A stretch of 64,000 nucleotides of DNA from JBCFBK01 sp038562555 (lineage in GTDB: Bacteria; Bacteroidota; Bacteroidia; Bacteroidales; Prolixibacteraceae): the NCBI GenBank assembly GCA_038562555.1, contig JBCFBK010000026.1:1-64000 (forward strand), written 5' to 3'. A program made the translations under genes and the position numbers. Of the stretch, positions 8,745-16,223 are shown piece by piece (the stretch's first letter is position 1; each line of letters opens with the position of its first letter). Below the pieces are notes generated by a model. It did no database searches. It saw nothing but the letters and a program-made list of their open reading frames with translations, and was not told the origin of the DNA.

Positions 8745-8763
8745 GAAACAAGCTATTTGTTTC
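8745..8763. promoter_or_regulatory. Perfect inverted repeat GAAACAA-N5-TTGTTTC
   Basis: 7-bp arms around a 5-nt centre, 3 nt from the neighbouring ATACCC palindrome and in the same TonB receptor upstream region. It could be a second operator half or a small hairpin; there is no T-run after it. Confidence 0.45.
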
Positions 8764-8875
8764 ATGACCTCAAGTTGACTTTTGGTTTTATTTGATTTAA
8801 ACACAGCAATCCCGCCAGATCCTGGTGGAGTAGTCAGTAAAAGCACGACGCGTATCGGTGAAATACAGTCGGCGT

Positions 8876-9274
8876 TTATCCGATAAAAGCGAATATGTTC
8901 ATCAGGATTTCGGGCTGTATGGGCGGGGACCTTCCGGGCATCTGCCGGAGATAAAGCGACAGAACTTCCCGTTGAATCGGGAAGGCCGGACGCGAAAAGC
9001 AGTATAAAAACACCGCTGAAAGTGTAAAAAAAGAAAAAGGAAAAAGGAGCTGAGCCTGATCGATCGCGATGTATTCTGTAGTAGAATGATGGTGCTTCTT
9101 TAGCGGGGCCGCATCAGCGCCTTTGCTGTAAGGATGAGCATGGATGACGACCTGACCGTTTGGCAATTCATGAGCATGCAGAAATACGATGTCATTTAGT
9201 GCCAGCATGGCCACCACTGCCATACAAATAAATGCAGGGAGTCGCCTGATCCGGTGTTTAAAGGTCCTTGTCAT
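8876..9274 (-). CDS. Small His-rich membrane protein upstream of TonB receptor
   Basis: Not a characterised family to my knowledge. The 132 aa hold a hydrophobic segment near residues 15-34, then a histidine-rich external stretch (HAHELPNGQVVIHAHPYSKG followed by KKHHH) and a second hydrophobic segment (about 78-98). The alternating HxH...HxHP pattern suggests binding of a soft or transition metal (inference). It lies on the same strand as the TonB receptor gene, 198 nt upstream of it, with two inverted repeats in the gap. ATG 9274 is preferred to a TTG at 9283 in the same frame. Proteins of this layout next to TonB receptors are common in Bacteroidota, as I recall. Confidence 0.7.
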   Translation of the reverse strand: MTRTFKHRIRRLPAFICMAVVAMLALNDIVFLHAHELPNGQVVIHAHPYSKGADAAPLKKHHHSTTEYIAIDQAQLLFPFSFFTLSAVFLYCFSRPAFPIQREVLSLYLRQMPGRSPPIQPEILMNIFAFIG

Positions 9275-9310
9275 CGGAGGCAAAATAACAGAATAAAGTT
9301 CATATCATCA

Positions 9311-9328
9311 ATCCCCAGAAATGGGGAT
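9311..9328. promoter_or_regulatory. Inverted repeat ATCCCC-N6-GGGGAT upstream of His-rich gene
   Basis: 6-bp G/C-rich arms lie 37-54 nt upstream of ATG 9274. It resembles the ATACCC/GGGTAT repeat upstream of the TonB gene in having a C-run and G-run facing each other. Candidate operator. Confidence 0.4.
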
Positions 9329-9497
9329 CAGCTCGGTTTAGGCATATTGCTGAGCTAATATACTCGTTTCACAATATTTGTTAATGGATTGAACTTCTCC
9401 TCTGTCGGCTGTTTATAAGTCTAAAGATCAGCTTTGGAAGAAAGGGAGATACTGAACAGATATAAAAGTAGTGAGAACGAGTTAAATCTGAATAGAA

Positions 9498-10502
9498 ATG
9501 AAATACTTGCTCCTTTTACTTTTGGTCGGGTTAAATGCCTGCCACACAAAAACACCACCTGCAAAGGAAAATAAAACGGCAAGCCAGGCCGCAACGACCA
9601 GATTCGATAAACAAACCGACGCTACCGCAGGAATTGTCTATTTCTCCGATAACAACGGGATAAGCTGGGAAAATAAGAGCGAGTGCCTGCCCGAAGATGC
9701 TTTTTTAACCGATATAGCCGTTTCGGATCAATGGTTGGGAGTTTCAACCAAACAAAACGGGATCTTCATATACGACCCCGAAAAGAACAATTGGAAAAAT
9801 ACCCCGGAACAGCCGCCTGCTTCGGCCGATACGGATGCACTGTTCTTTTTCAAAAACGAGTGGTATGCCGGCACCCATGGTGACGGAGTATTCGTTTCTT
9901 CGGACAAAGGAAAAAGCTGGAAGGCGATTAACCAGGGACTGGGAAACCTGACTATACGGAAATTCGCAGAAATTAATAACCGGTTATATGCCGGAACAAA
10001 CGACGGCTTGTATCTTTTTGAGGAAAAGGCACAAAAATGGAGACTGGAAGTGGGAAGTAACCTGTTGCAGGTAAATGGTATCACCACGTATGACCATGAA
10101 ATCTACCTTGGAACCAACCAGGGCGTATTTAAGTCAGTAACTCCTCAAAACACATGGGAACATGTATTGACTGACCATTCCCTGCATAATATCGGACTGG
10201 CAGATCATACGCTGTATGCGTTGACCTACAATGAATTATTTGCATCAAAAGACAAAGGCCACACCTGGCACAGCGCTCAACGGGGAATACCCGTAGGAAA
10301 ATATTCATTTCAGCTCTTGCAAAAGGACCATTTCGTTTTTGTCGGACAATGGGACGGAATTTATTTAAACGATCGGTTTCAGAACTGGAAACCCTTTCAT
10401 AAAGGTATACCGCCCAATACCCCAATCACCGAAATGAATGTTTATCAAAACCGGTTGGTTGCTGCAAGCTCGTCGTGGAAAAAAAACGGCGGTAACCCGT
10501 AA
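9498..10502 (+). CDS. Lipoprotein with BNR/Asp-box beta-propeller repeats
   Basis: 334 aa exported lipoprotein: hydrophobic signal then lipobox GLNAC, with lipidated Cys15. After a Lys/Thr-rich linker come at least five repeats of the sialidase/photosynthesis-factor type. Asp-box-like turns include FSDNNGISWEN, SSDKGKSWKA and SKDKGHTWHS, alternating with strands such as LYAGTNDGLYLF and IYLGTNQGVFKS. Such propellers bind ligands or proteins; no hydrolase active site can be assigned. It is transcribed divergently from the His-rich/TonB genes. Function unknown. Confidence 0.8.
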   Translation: MKYLLLLLLVGLNACHTKTPPAKENKTASQAATTRFDKQTDATAGIVYFSDNNGISWENKSECLPEDAFLTDIAVSDQWLGVSTKQNGIFIYDPEKNNWKNTPEQPPASADTDALFFFKNEWYAGTHGDGVFVSSDKGKSWKAINQGLGNLTIRKFAEINNRLYAGTNDGLYLFEEKAQKWRLEVGSNLLQVNGITTYDHEIYLGTNQGVFKSVTPQNTWEHVLTDHSLHNIGLADHTLYALTYNELFASKDKGHTWHSAQRGIPVGKYSFQLLQKDHFVFVGQWDGIYLNDRFQNWKPFHKGIPPNTPITEMNVYQNRLVAASSSWKKNGGNP

Positions 10503-10567
10503 ATTCGTATCGGTTTATCCGGAAATTCCAAACACACCTTTATCGTTCTTCCGCTTGAACGTTATGC

Positions 10568-10828
10568 TCATTTACCTCCTGCTTTACAGACACTGCAGGC
10601 ATTCGCAATTTTAAGAGTGAAAACGGACGGGTATCTTTCCATAAACAGACGTATTGTCTTGTTTAACAACAACATGACCCGGTCGTACTCGCCGGTGATC
10701 GTCGTGCTCATCATACCGGGTTCAATACGCAGATCATCGCTGACGGTTAGTTCATTCAGAAACTCGACGACCGGCGTTTTATAATCACCGGTCAGGGAAT
10801 AATAGCTGATTTCAATGCTTATCTCCAT
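10568..10828 (-). CDS. Small protein, possibly YkoF/MTH1187-like (thiamine-binding fold)
   Basis: 86 aa from ATG 10828 (MEISIEISYYSLTGDY). The frame stays open upstream to 10,912, but that part overlaps the methyltransferase and looks non-coding. The pattern (a first beta strand with Ser/Tyr, IEPGMMSTTITGEY in the middle, a helix MLLLNKTIRLFMER, then VFTLKIANAC at the end) resembles single-domain YkoF/MTH1187-type proteins, some of which bind hydroxymethylpyrimidine or thiamine. The assignment is by eye and tentative. It starts 4 nt after the methyltransferase stop, so the two are co-transcribed. A C-terminal CSVC pair is also notable. Confidence 0.6.
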   Translation of the reverse strand: MEISIEISYYSLTGDYKTPVVEFLNELTVSDDLRIEPGMMSTTITGEYDRVMLLLNKTIRLFMERYPSVFTLKIANACSVCKAGGK

Positions 10829-10832
10829 GCGC

Positions 10833-11480
10833 TCAGGCTTTTTTTTGGACAAACGAAGCAATAAATGCAGGCTGAACCGCATGCTGTTTTTCGGTTCCGT
10901 CCAACAATTCAAATCCGGATGAGTAATAAACGCCCGGACTCAGTTGCGGATCGCCGAAGCGCTCCAGCATCCGGCTAATCTCCTCTGGCGTGTAAAACCG
11001 GGCGTTTCGGAAAACGTCGCTCTGCCCCTTGTTCATCCCCATCGCCGACAGGGCATTCAGCCATCCGGCAATAAAATAGCCACCGGGTTTAAGCACCCGT
11101 TCTATTTCATCAAACACCCGGTCAACATCGTCTACAAATTCAAACATAGTAACCGAAGCGATTACTGAAAAACGATGATCGGGAAAAGGCAGGTTTGCTG
11201 CGTCGGCGTTAAGAAAAACGGCACCAGCTATGTTTTTCGTGCCGGCACGCTCAAGCATGGCATCCGACTCATCGATAGCCGTAACCCTAAAACCCCGCGC
11301 ACAAAAATAACCGGTCCAGTGCCCCGTACCGCAGCCCAGTTCCAGCATTTCGGTGTCCGGGATCTGTTCCAGTTGCGCTTGTATTAACGCTCTTTCGATC
11401 CGGTCGACAGCTTTGCCCTGTTCCGTTTCATAATAGCGGTCATAGTCCCGAACAACCGACTGATTAGAAAATATATTCAC
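10833..11480 (-). CDS. Class I SAM-dependent methyltransferase
   Basis: 215 aa, cytoplasmic. Motif I LELGCGTGHWTGYFCARG at about 46-63 is followed by the acidic residue in VTAIDES (strand beta-2) that binds the SAM ribose. LPFPDHRFSVIASVTMFEFV forms motif II/III and RVLKPGGYFIAGWLN is the typical post-motif. This is the Methyltransf_11 pattern. The substrate is not predictable. It is first in a two-gene unit with the small 86-aa protein. A -7-like TAACTTTG lies at 11,496-11,503. Confidence 0.85.
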   Translation of the reverse strand: MNIFSNQSVVRDYDRYYETEQGKAVDRIERALIQAQLEQIPDTEMLELGCGTGHWTGYFCARGFRVTAIDESDAMLERAGTKNIAGAVFLNADAANLPFPDHRFSVIASVTMFEFVDDVDRVFDEIERVLKPGGYFIAGWLNALSAMGMNKGQSDVFRNARFYTPEEISRMLERFGDPQLSPGVYYSSGFELLDGTEKQHAVQPAFIASFVQKKA

Positions 11481-11495
11481 AATTTATTTTTCCTT

Positions 11496-11503
11496 CAAAG
11501 TTA
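11496..11503 (-). promoter_or_regulatory. -7 element TAACTTTG upstream of methyltransferase gene
   Basis: Exact match to TAnnTTTG on the minus strand, 16 nt before ATG 11480. No good TTTG -33 is present, so the evidence is partial. Confidence 0.4.
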
Positions 11504-11533
11504 CCAAAAACAAAATCATGAAGCCGCTTATGA

Positions 11534-12943
11534 TCAGCGCGCAGCAACCAAGGCATTTACGCCGGTTGCCTGCAGCATCAGATTATGCAAGTCTGTATTC
11601 AGGATGAACGGTTTAAGCAATTCGCTCCCTTGTCCAAACATGGCTAATTCAACGTAGTCGGCTGAATGGCTCATGCCTGACCAATATACTGAAGTATAAT
11701 TTTGCTGAATCTGCGCAAACTGCTTGTATGGTAATTTATAGTCATTGTACAACCCTTCGTTACTCAGATCCGCATAATGAGAAAGGATCTCAGTGGCTTC
11801 ATCCTTTGTAATGGTATAGCCCTGCGCCAAGCTGATCTGCTCGATAAGCTGTGAGGGAGAATCGTCTTTGCGGACCTTTTTCAATACCCATTCATTGGTA
11901 TATTTAAAATTTTGGATCAAATCGAATTTCTTGTTGACATTCTTGCTGCTGATCAGGCCGGGATTCGCATTTCCGTGATCGGTAGTAATGACGACCAGGG
12001 TATCGTTCCTTTTTTCAGCAAAAGCGATGGCAACGCCTACAGCCTCGTCAAAAGCGATCTGATCATAAAGCAGACCGCCTACGTCGTTAGCATGCGCGGC
12101 CCAGTCCACTTTTCCGCCTTCAACCTGAAGAACGAAGCCTTCGGGATTACTGCTCATATGCGTAATTGCTTTCTGTGTCATTTCGGCCAATGTCGGGATA
12201 CCAGCCAAAAGCTGATCATCCGATTTCTGATCAAGAGTATAAGGAATATCTTCATGGAAAACGCCCAACAGGGGTTTATCGCTTCCTGCCGCATTCATTT
12301 CATGTTTGGTGCGAGCCAGGGCATATCCACCCGAAGTAAATTCGCTGAACAGGTCCCTGCCGTCTTTGCGTTTGTCCTTACTAAAATACTGGGTTCCCGC
12401 CCCCATCATCACATCGAAATGCAACGGAAGATACAAATCGGCAATCACGGCCTGATCTCTTGTTTTTGCGTTAATACAAAATCCCGCAGGCGTGGCATGG
12501 GTAACAGGAACGGTGGTCACACAGCCAACCGATTTTCCGGCATCCCTGAATTTCTGAAGGATCGGCTTATAATTTGTGTCGTCGGGTCCGATATTGAGGG
12601 TCCCGTTGTTGACCCGGTGGCCCCCGCCCCAGGAGGAACTGGCCGCCGCCGAATCAGTTACAAGCGAATCGGCCGAAGCCGTATCCATCAAGGCTCTTTT
12701 TATCCTGTTTTGCCGGTAGAGGTCAATCCAATGGCTACCATGCCCTTCTTTCCTGCGCAAAAGCAGATCAGCCATATTTAATGTTCCGGTGCTCATACCG
12801 TCGCTGACGAGAAAAATAATATTCTTTGTTTTTCCTTTGCTTTTCTCAGCCGCTTTGGCGCTATGGCCAATCATGGTGGTTGAAGCCAGGGTACCTCCTG
12901 CAGCCGCAATCATCCCAAAATTCAAAAAATCTCTTCGTTTCAT
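11534..12943 (-). CDS. Alkaline phosphatase (PhoA family), Tat-exported
   Basis: 469 aa periplasmic phosphomonoesterase. The start MKRRDFLNFG carries a Tat-like twin-arginine leader with hydrophobic segment (residues 1-32); the frame runs 17 codons further upstream, but those are encoded by intergenic repeat. The zinc/magnesium catalytic set is visible: VSDGMS (Asp48), nucleophile Ser98 in LVTDSAAASS, GKVDWAAHAND with metal-binding Asp/His, TTDHGN, and a final His in MSHSADYVE. It hydrolyses phosphate esters to supply inorganic phosphate. It lies downstream of a composite repeat tract that fills its upstream region. No Pho box could be assigned. Confidence 0.93.
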   Translation of the reverse strand: MKRRDFLNFGMIAAAGGTLASTTMIGHSAKAAEKSKGKTKNIIFLVSDGMSTGTLNMADLLLRRKEGHGSHWIDLYRQNRIKRALMDTASADSLVTDSAAASSSWGGGHRVNNGTLNIGPDDTNYKPILQKFRDAGKSVGCVTTVPVTHATPAGFCINAKTRDQAVIADLYLPLHFDVMMGAGTQYFSKDKRKDGRDLFSEFTSGGYALARTKHEMNAAGSDKPLLGVFHEDIPYTLDQKSDDQLLAGIPTLAEMTQKAITHMSSNPEGFVLQVEGGKVDWAAHANDVGGLLYDQIAFDEAVGVAIAFAEKRNDTLVVITTDHGNANPGLISSKNVNKKFDLIQNFKYTNEWVLKKVRKDDSPSQLIEQISLAQGYTITKDEATEILSHYADLSNEGLYNDYKLPYKQFAQIQQNYTSVYWSGMSHSADYVELAMFGQGSELLKPFILNTDLHNLMLQATGVNALVAAR

Positions 12944-12950
12944 CGATATT

Positions 12951-13150
12951 AGTCGTAAGTATTTAGTCGTAAGTCGTAAGTTGAAAATAGCCATTAGCTG
13001 TTAGCTTTTTAGCTATTAGTAAAAAAAACCCTACCTTATCACCATGTTACCTTTTAACCCGCTTCCGGTCTCCGGTTTCCTTTCTCCCTTTTCCGGTTTC
13101 CGGTTTCCGGTCTCCTGTCTCCTGTCTCCTCTCTTCGGTCTTCGGCTTCC
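12951..13150. repeat. Composite degenerate heptamer tract A
   Basis: The tract sits between the alkaline phosphatase and TonB receptor genes, in four blocks. 12,951-12,985 has five in-register 7-mers of AGTCGTA type. The next block (12,986-13,020) is AGCTGTT/AGCTATT type. The third is a 7/8-mer block ending in ACC (about 13,029-13,059). The fourth, 13,060-13,150, is 13 consecutive 7-mers in perfect register, all NNNNTCC or NNNNTTC, for example GGTTTCC, TGTCTCC and CTTTTCC. The reverse complement matches tract B at 31,350-31,531 block for block. Confidence 0.9.
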
Positions 13151-13221
13151 CAAAAATAACATCTGCAATCTTTTCCGGCGCCGTTAACAGATTAAGTTTC
13201 CGTCAATTTTTCATTACAAAC

Positions 13222-15564
13222 TCACAGCGACATCAGCCGCAGGCCAAGGTAGATGGTCCGCGGCGCAGCCGGGCCGTAAATATAGTTACTGTCTCTGTTT
13301 TTACCTGAATCAAAATCGTCCTGATAATCGTTTGTCAGGTTTTTTACGCCTCCAAAAATTTCTATCCCCGAGTCAATCTGTTCCAATAAAAAGGTATAGC
13401 CCATTTTAAAATTCAGCTCCGTAAACGACGGAGTGGTAATATAGGCATCGGCAGGCTGTTCAGGCGCACCTGCGAAATGAGCCAGCTGCATCGGCCCGGT
13501 ATAGACACTGCTTATTGACGCGTTAATCCGCTCGTTTGGAGTGATCATTAAGGTCAGATAACCATATTTATCCGGAGTTCTCATGAATGCACGCCGGGCC
13601 TCCAGTCCTTCGATATTTTCGACCGGTTTCTCAAATTTACTCGACTGAAGGGTGAAACCGCTTTCCAACTGGACTTTCCGGTTGTAATTGGCCCGCAGTT
13701 CAATGGTTCCTCCCTGGACGGTGGCGCCGGAGCCATTTCTTTTTTCAAAGCGCTCTCCCAGGTCGTCCGATCCGATAGGCTCCAGATAAAAAGCATCATT
13801 TAATTTGGTATAAAATCCTTCCAACGTAAATCCGGCTATAAAGAACTCGGTAGCTTTGTCATAGTTGACCGAAGCGCTAAAGCTGTTTGAGCGCTCCTCC
13901 TTCAGATCGGGTGCCAGCGAAATCCTGGAAACGCCACCTCCGGCGAAAGCAATGTGCATGTCCGAATCAAAAGCCTGGGGAGCTCTGAAGCCCGTACCCC
14001 AGGTAAAGCGAAGCTGCGTGGCAGTGCGGTACTTATACAAAAGCGAAACCCGCGGGCTGACAATGGCCTTGTCAACCAGGTTGTGCTTGTCTACCCGCAC
14101 TCCCGTGAGTAAATTAAGGGTAGGCAGGATATCCCAGTCGCTCTGGGCAAAGCCCGCGGTTGTTCTCGTTTCCTGGTTGGTCACATACTGATAGGCGGGA
14201 ATGGTGTCCAGCACATCGTCAAACACATATTCAGCCCCCACCGTGAGATTATTGCTTCCGCCTAAAAATTTTGTCAGGCGATGATTAAGCTGCGTCCCCA
14301 CCTGAATGGTCGTATTCTCCGTGAACCCATAGGGCGGGTTCTCCAGATGGGCCTGAATATCGGCAGGAGCATCGGGGTAAATCCCGGTATAGTGGTCCCT
14401 GTCGGTATACTGCCCGGCAAAATAGGTGATAAATGAACTGCGGTTTCCGTTAAAGTCAATCTGATAGTCCAATCCGCCCATAAAAACGTGATGCGTCCTT
14501 TCTTCCGATTGCTGAGCCTGGTAGGCGGCTTTTTCCACTTCTTCCCCGCCATACCGGTATTCATACAAGCTTGAAAAATTAACTTCCAGTTTTTGATTGA
14601 AAGCCGGTTTAAAAAACAGGTTCGCTCCAAACGAATTGTTCTTTAATTCGGGCAATTCCGAAAACTGATCGCCGTTATGATCATAGGCCTGGCGATCGCG
14701 CTTGTTGATAAAAATGGCTGCTCCGGCATTGCGTTTATGCGTAAGCATGTTGATGTTTCCGCTAATGACAAGATCATTCGATTCGCCGTTAACCCGCTGC
14801 CCCGTCACACTGAAATCATAGCCCGCTTCGGCAGGAATACGGGTGATGATATTGACCGTTCCGCCAATAGCGCTCGAGCCGTATAAGGCAGAACCGCCGC
14901 CCCGGACAACCTCAATCCGTTCGACCATGTTCGCCGGGATCTGCTCCATGCCGTACAGGCCGGTGAGCGGACTGAAAACAGGACGGCCATTGATCAGGAT
15001 TTGGGAGTAACTGCCTCCCAGTCCGTTCATCCTCAATTGTGTATAGTTGCAGGTCTGACAGTCGGTTTCCACCCGCAATCCGGGCTGAAAACGCAGCCCT
15101 TCGGAAATATTCGTGGCCTGGACCATATTCAATGATTTGGCATCCAGAATGTTGACGATCACCGGCGACTCCGTCTGCCGTTTAAAGGTCTTTGTTCCCG
15201 TAATCACCACTTCATTGATGGCCATGGTTTCTTCTGCAAGCGAAAAATTGACTTCCACAGTTTGCCCTTTAGCCACGGTGACAGTGTCTTTGGCCTCCTT
15301 ATACCCGACCGATTTGGCCACAATCACATGCGTACCGGGAGGCAGATCAATTAACATGTAATGACCGGTGTGATCGGTAGAGGTACCCAGTTTTGTGCCT
15401 TCCACATAGATTGTGGCAAAAGGAATGTGTTCATTTTTCCCTTTTATTTTCACGTCACCAAATACGTTTGCATCGGTACGCTGAGCTTCCGCCTCTTCCA
15501 ACGAGAGGGTAACAACAGCTAACAGCAGTAAATATCTTAACGTAATCAAATACAGGTTCTTCAT
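13222..15564 (-). CDS. TonB-dependent outer-membrane receptor with plug CxxC (paralogue 2)
   Basis: 780 aa. Signal peptide (1-28, ending EEAEAQ), carboxypeptidase-regulatory-like domain (about 33-112), plug (about 115-245), beta-barrel to the C-terminal IYLGLRLMSL. The plug has DCQTCNYTQLRMNG (Cys169 and Cys172), YSQILINGRPVFSPLTG and RIEVVRGGGSALYGSSAIGGTVNII, so it belongs to the same subfamily as the receptor at 6,251-8,677. Its barrel differs clearly, so this is an old duplication and the ligands may differ. Upstream is an 18-bp inverted repeat. Downstream the gene is followed by tract A. Confidence 0.92.
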   Translation of the reverse strand: MKNLYLITLRYLLLLAVVTLSLEEAEAQRTDANVFGDVKIKGKNEHIPFATIYVEGTKLGTSTDHTGHYMLIDLPPGTHVIVAKSVGYKEAKDTVTVAKGQTVEVNFSLAEETMAINEVVITGTKTFKRQTESPVIVNILDAKSLNMVQATNISEGLRFQPGLRVETDCQTCNYTQLRMNGLGGSYSQILINGRPVFSPLTGLYGMEQIPANMVERIEVVRGGGSALYGSSAIGGTVNIITRIPAEAGYDFSVTGQRVNGESNDLVISGNINMLTHKRNAGAAIFINKRDRQAYDHNGDQFSELPELKNNSFGANLFFKPAFNQKLEVNFSSLYEYRYGGEEVEKAAYQAQQSEERTHHVFMGGLDYQIDFNGNRSSFITYFAGQYTDRDHYTGIYPDAPADIQAHLENPPYGFTENTTIQVGTQLNHRLTKFLGGSNNLTVGAEYVFDDVLDTIPAYQYVTNQETRTTAGFAQSDWDILPTLNLLTGVRVDKHNLVDKAIVSPRVSLLYKYRTATQLRFTWGTGFRAPQAFDSDMHIAFAGGGVSRISLAPDLKEERSNSFSASVNYDKATEFFIAGFTLEGFYTKLNDAFYLEPIGSDDLGERFEKRNGSGATVQGGTIELRANYNRKVQLESGFTLQSSKFEKPVENIEGLEARRAFMRTPDKYGYLTLMITPNERINASISSVYTGPMQLAHFAGAPEQPADAYITTPSFTELNFKMGYTFLLEQIDSGIEIFGGVKNLTNDYQDDFDSGKNRDSNYIYGPAAPRTIYLGLRLMSL

Positions 15565-15590
15565 TTTTTAATTTTTATTCATTCCAAGTT

Positions 15591-15608
15591 TATTATGTTC
15601 TCATAATA
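15591..15608. promoter_or_regulatory. Inverted repeat TATTATG-N4-CATAATA in TonB receptor promoter region
   Basis: 7-bp perfect arms around TTCT, 27-44 nt upstream of the receptor start. On the minus strand a -7-like TAAACTTG lies just downstream. The A/T-rich dyad looks like a Fur/Zur/PerR-type or other dimeric repressor site, although the 4-nt centre differs from the usual 1-nt centre. Confidence 0.5.
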
Positions 15609-15707
15609 CAAATTTCATGGTCTACCCATCCGGCGTTTTTATTCAGCCAGGAAATCATTCAGAAACAGCGAACAAAACAGGACATAAAAAAGTTGTGATA
15701 GGTTTAG

Positions 15708-16220
15708 TTAAACCATCCGTTCCAGATCAATCAGTACCTGTCCGCCTAGAACGGTGTCGTCCGGTTTAACATGGACGGCCACTACTTTGGCATCTTCCGA
15801 AGCCAGCACCTGGTTTTGCATTTTCATGGCCTCCAGGATCAGCAGGGCCTCCCCTTTTTTTACGATTTTGCCTTTGGAAACGAAAACATCACGTACTTTA
15901 CCTGGCATGGGTGATTTCAGCGAATATCCGCGTTCCAGACCATTGACCGAAGCCATGGCGGCTTTCCGAAGAAAAACTTCTTCGCGGTCGATCAGGAAAT
16001 GATAGGTATTACCGTTAATTTTGACACTGTATTTATTCTGTTTTTTATGGATAACGTCTCCCGTAAAGACAGTTTTTTCGACACTGATTTTATAAATCCC
16101 CTGTTTATTCCGTTCCATTTTTCGTTTGGCGAAAGGTTTGATCTTAAAATTATGTACGTTGAAAGCAAACTTTTTTTCGGCGCCTGAAACGATATATTTT
16201 TGTTCCGGTTCTTTTTCCAT
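15708..16220 (-). CDS. Biotin carboxyl carrier subunit of acyl-CoA carboxylase
   Basis: 170 aa cytoplasmic biotin/lipoyl domain protein. The N-terminal half (1-95) is a beta-rich linker typical of Bacteroidota acyl-CoA carboxylase carriers. The C-terminal biotinyl domain (about 100-170) begins LKSPMPGKV and carries LEAMKMQN, with biotinylated Lys133. The biotin carboxylase gene ends 3 nt upstream (stop at 16,224), so the two are translated from one message. Biotin on Lys133 shuttles carboxylate between the biotin carboxylase and carboxyltransferase subunits encoded here. Confidence 0.93.
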   Translation of the reverse strand: MEKEPEQKYIVSGAEKKFAFNVHNFKIKPFAKRKMERNKQGIYKISVEKTVFTGDVIHKKQNKYSVKINGNTYHFLIDREEVFLRKAAMASVNGLERGYSLKSPMPGKVRDVFVSKGKIVKKGEALLILEAMKMQNQVLASEDAKVVAVHVKPDDTVLGGQVLIDLERMV

Positions 16221-16223
16221 AGA

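Noticed and set aside
8678..8875. Cobalamin riboswitch before TonB receptor 1
   Set aside because: No B12-box-like sequence or conserved core could be found; only two inverted repeats are present.
11912..12781. Open frame of 289 codons on the plus strand inside alkaline phosphatase
   Set aside because: Antisense to a gene with all catalytic motifs intact; the peptide shows no domain pattern.
12951..13150. CRISPR array
   Set aside because: Repeats are 7-8 nt with no unique spacers, no leader and no cas genes; they are periodic tracts of a different kind.
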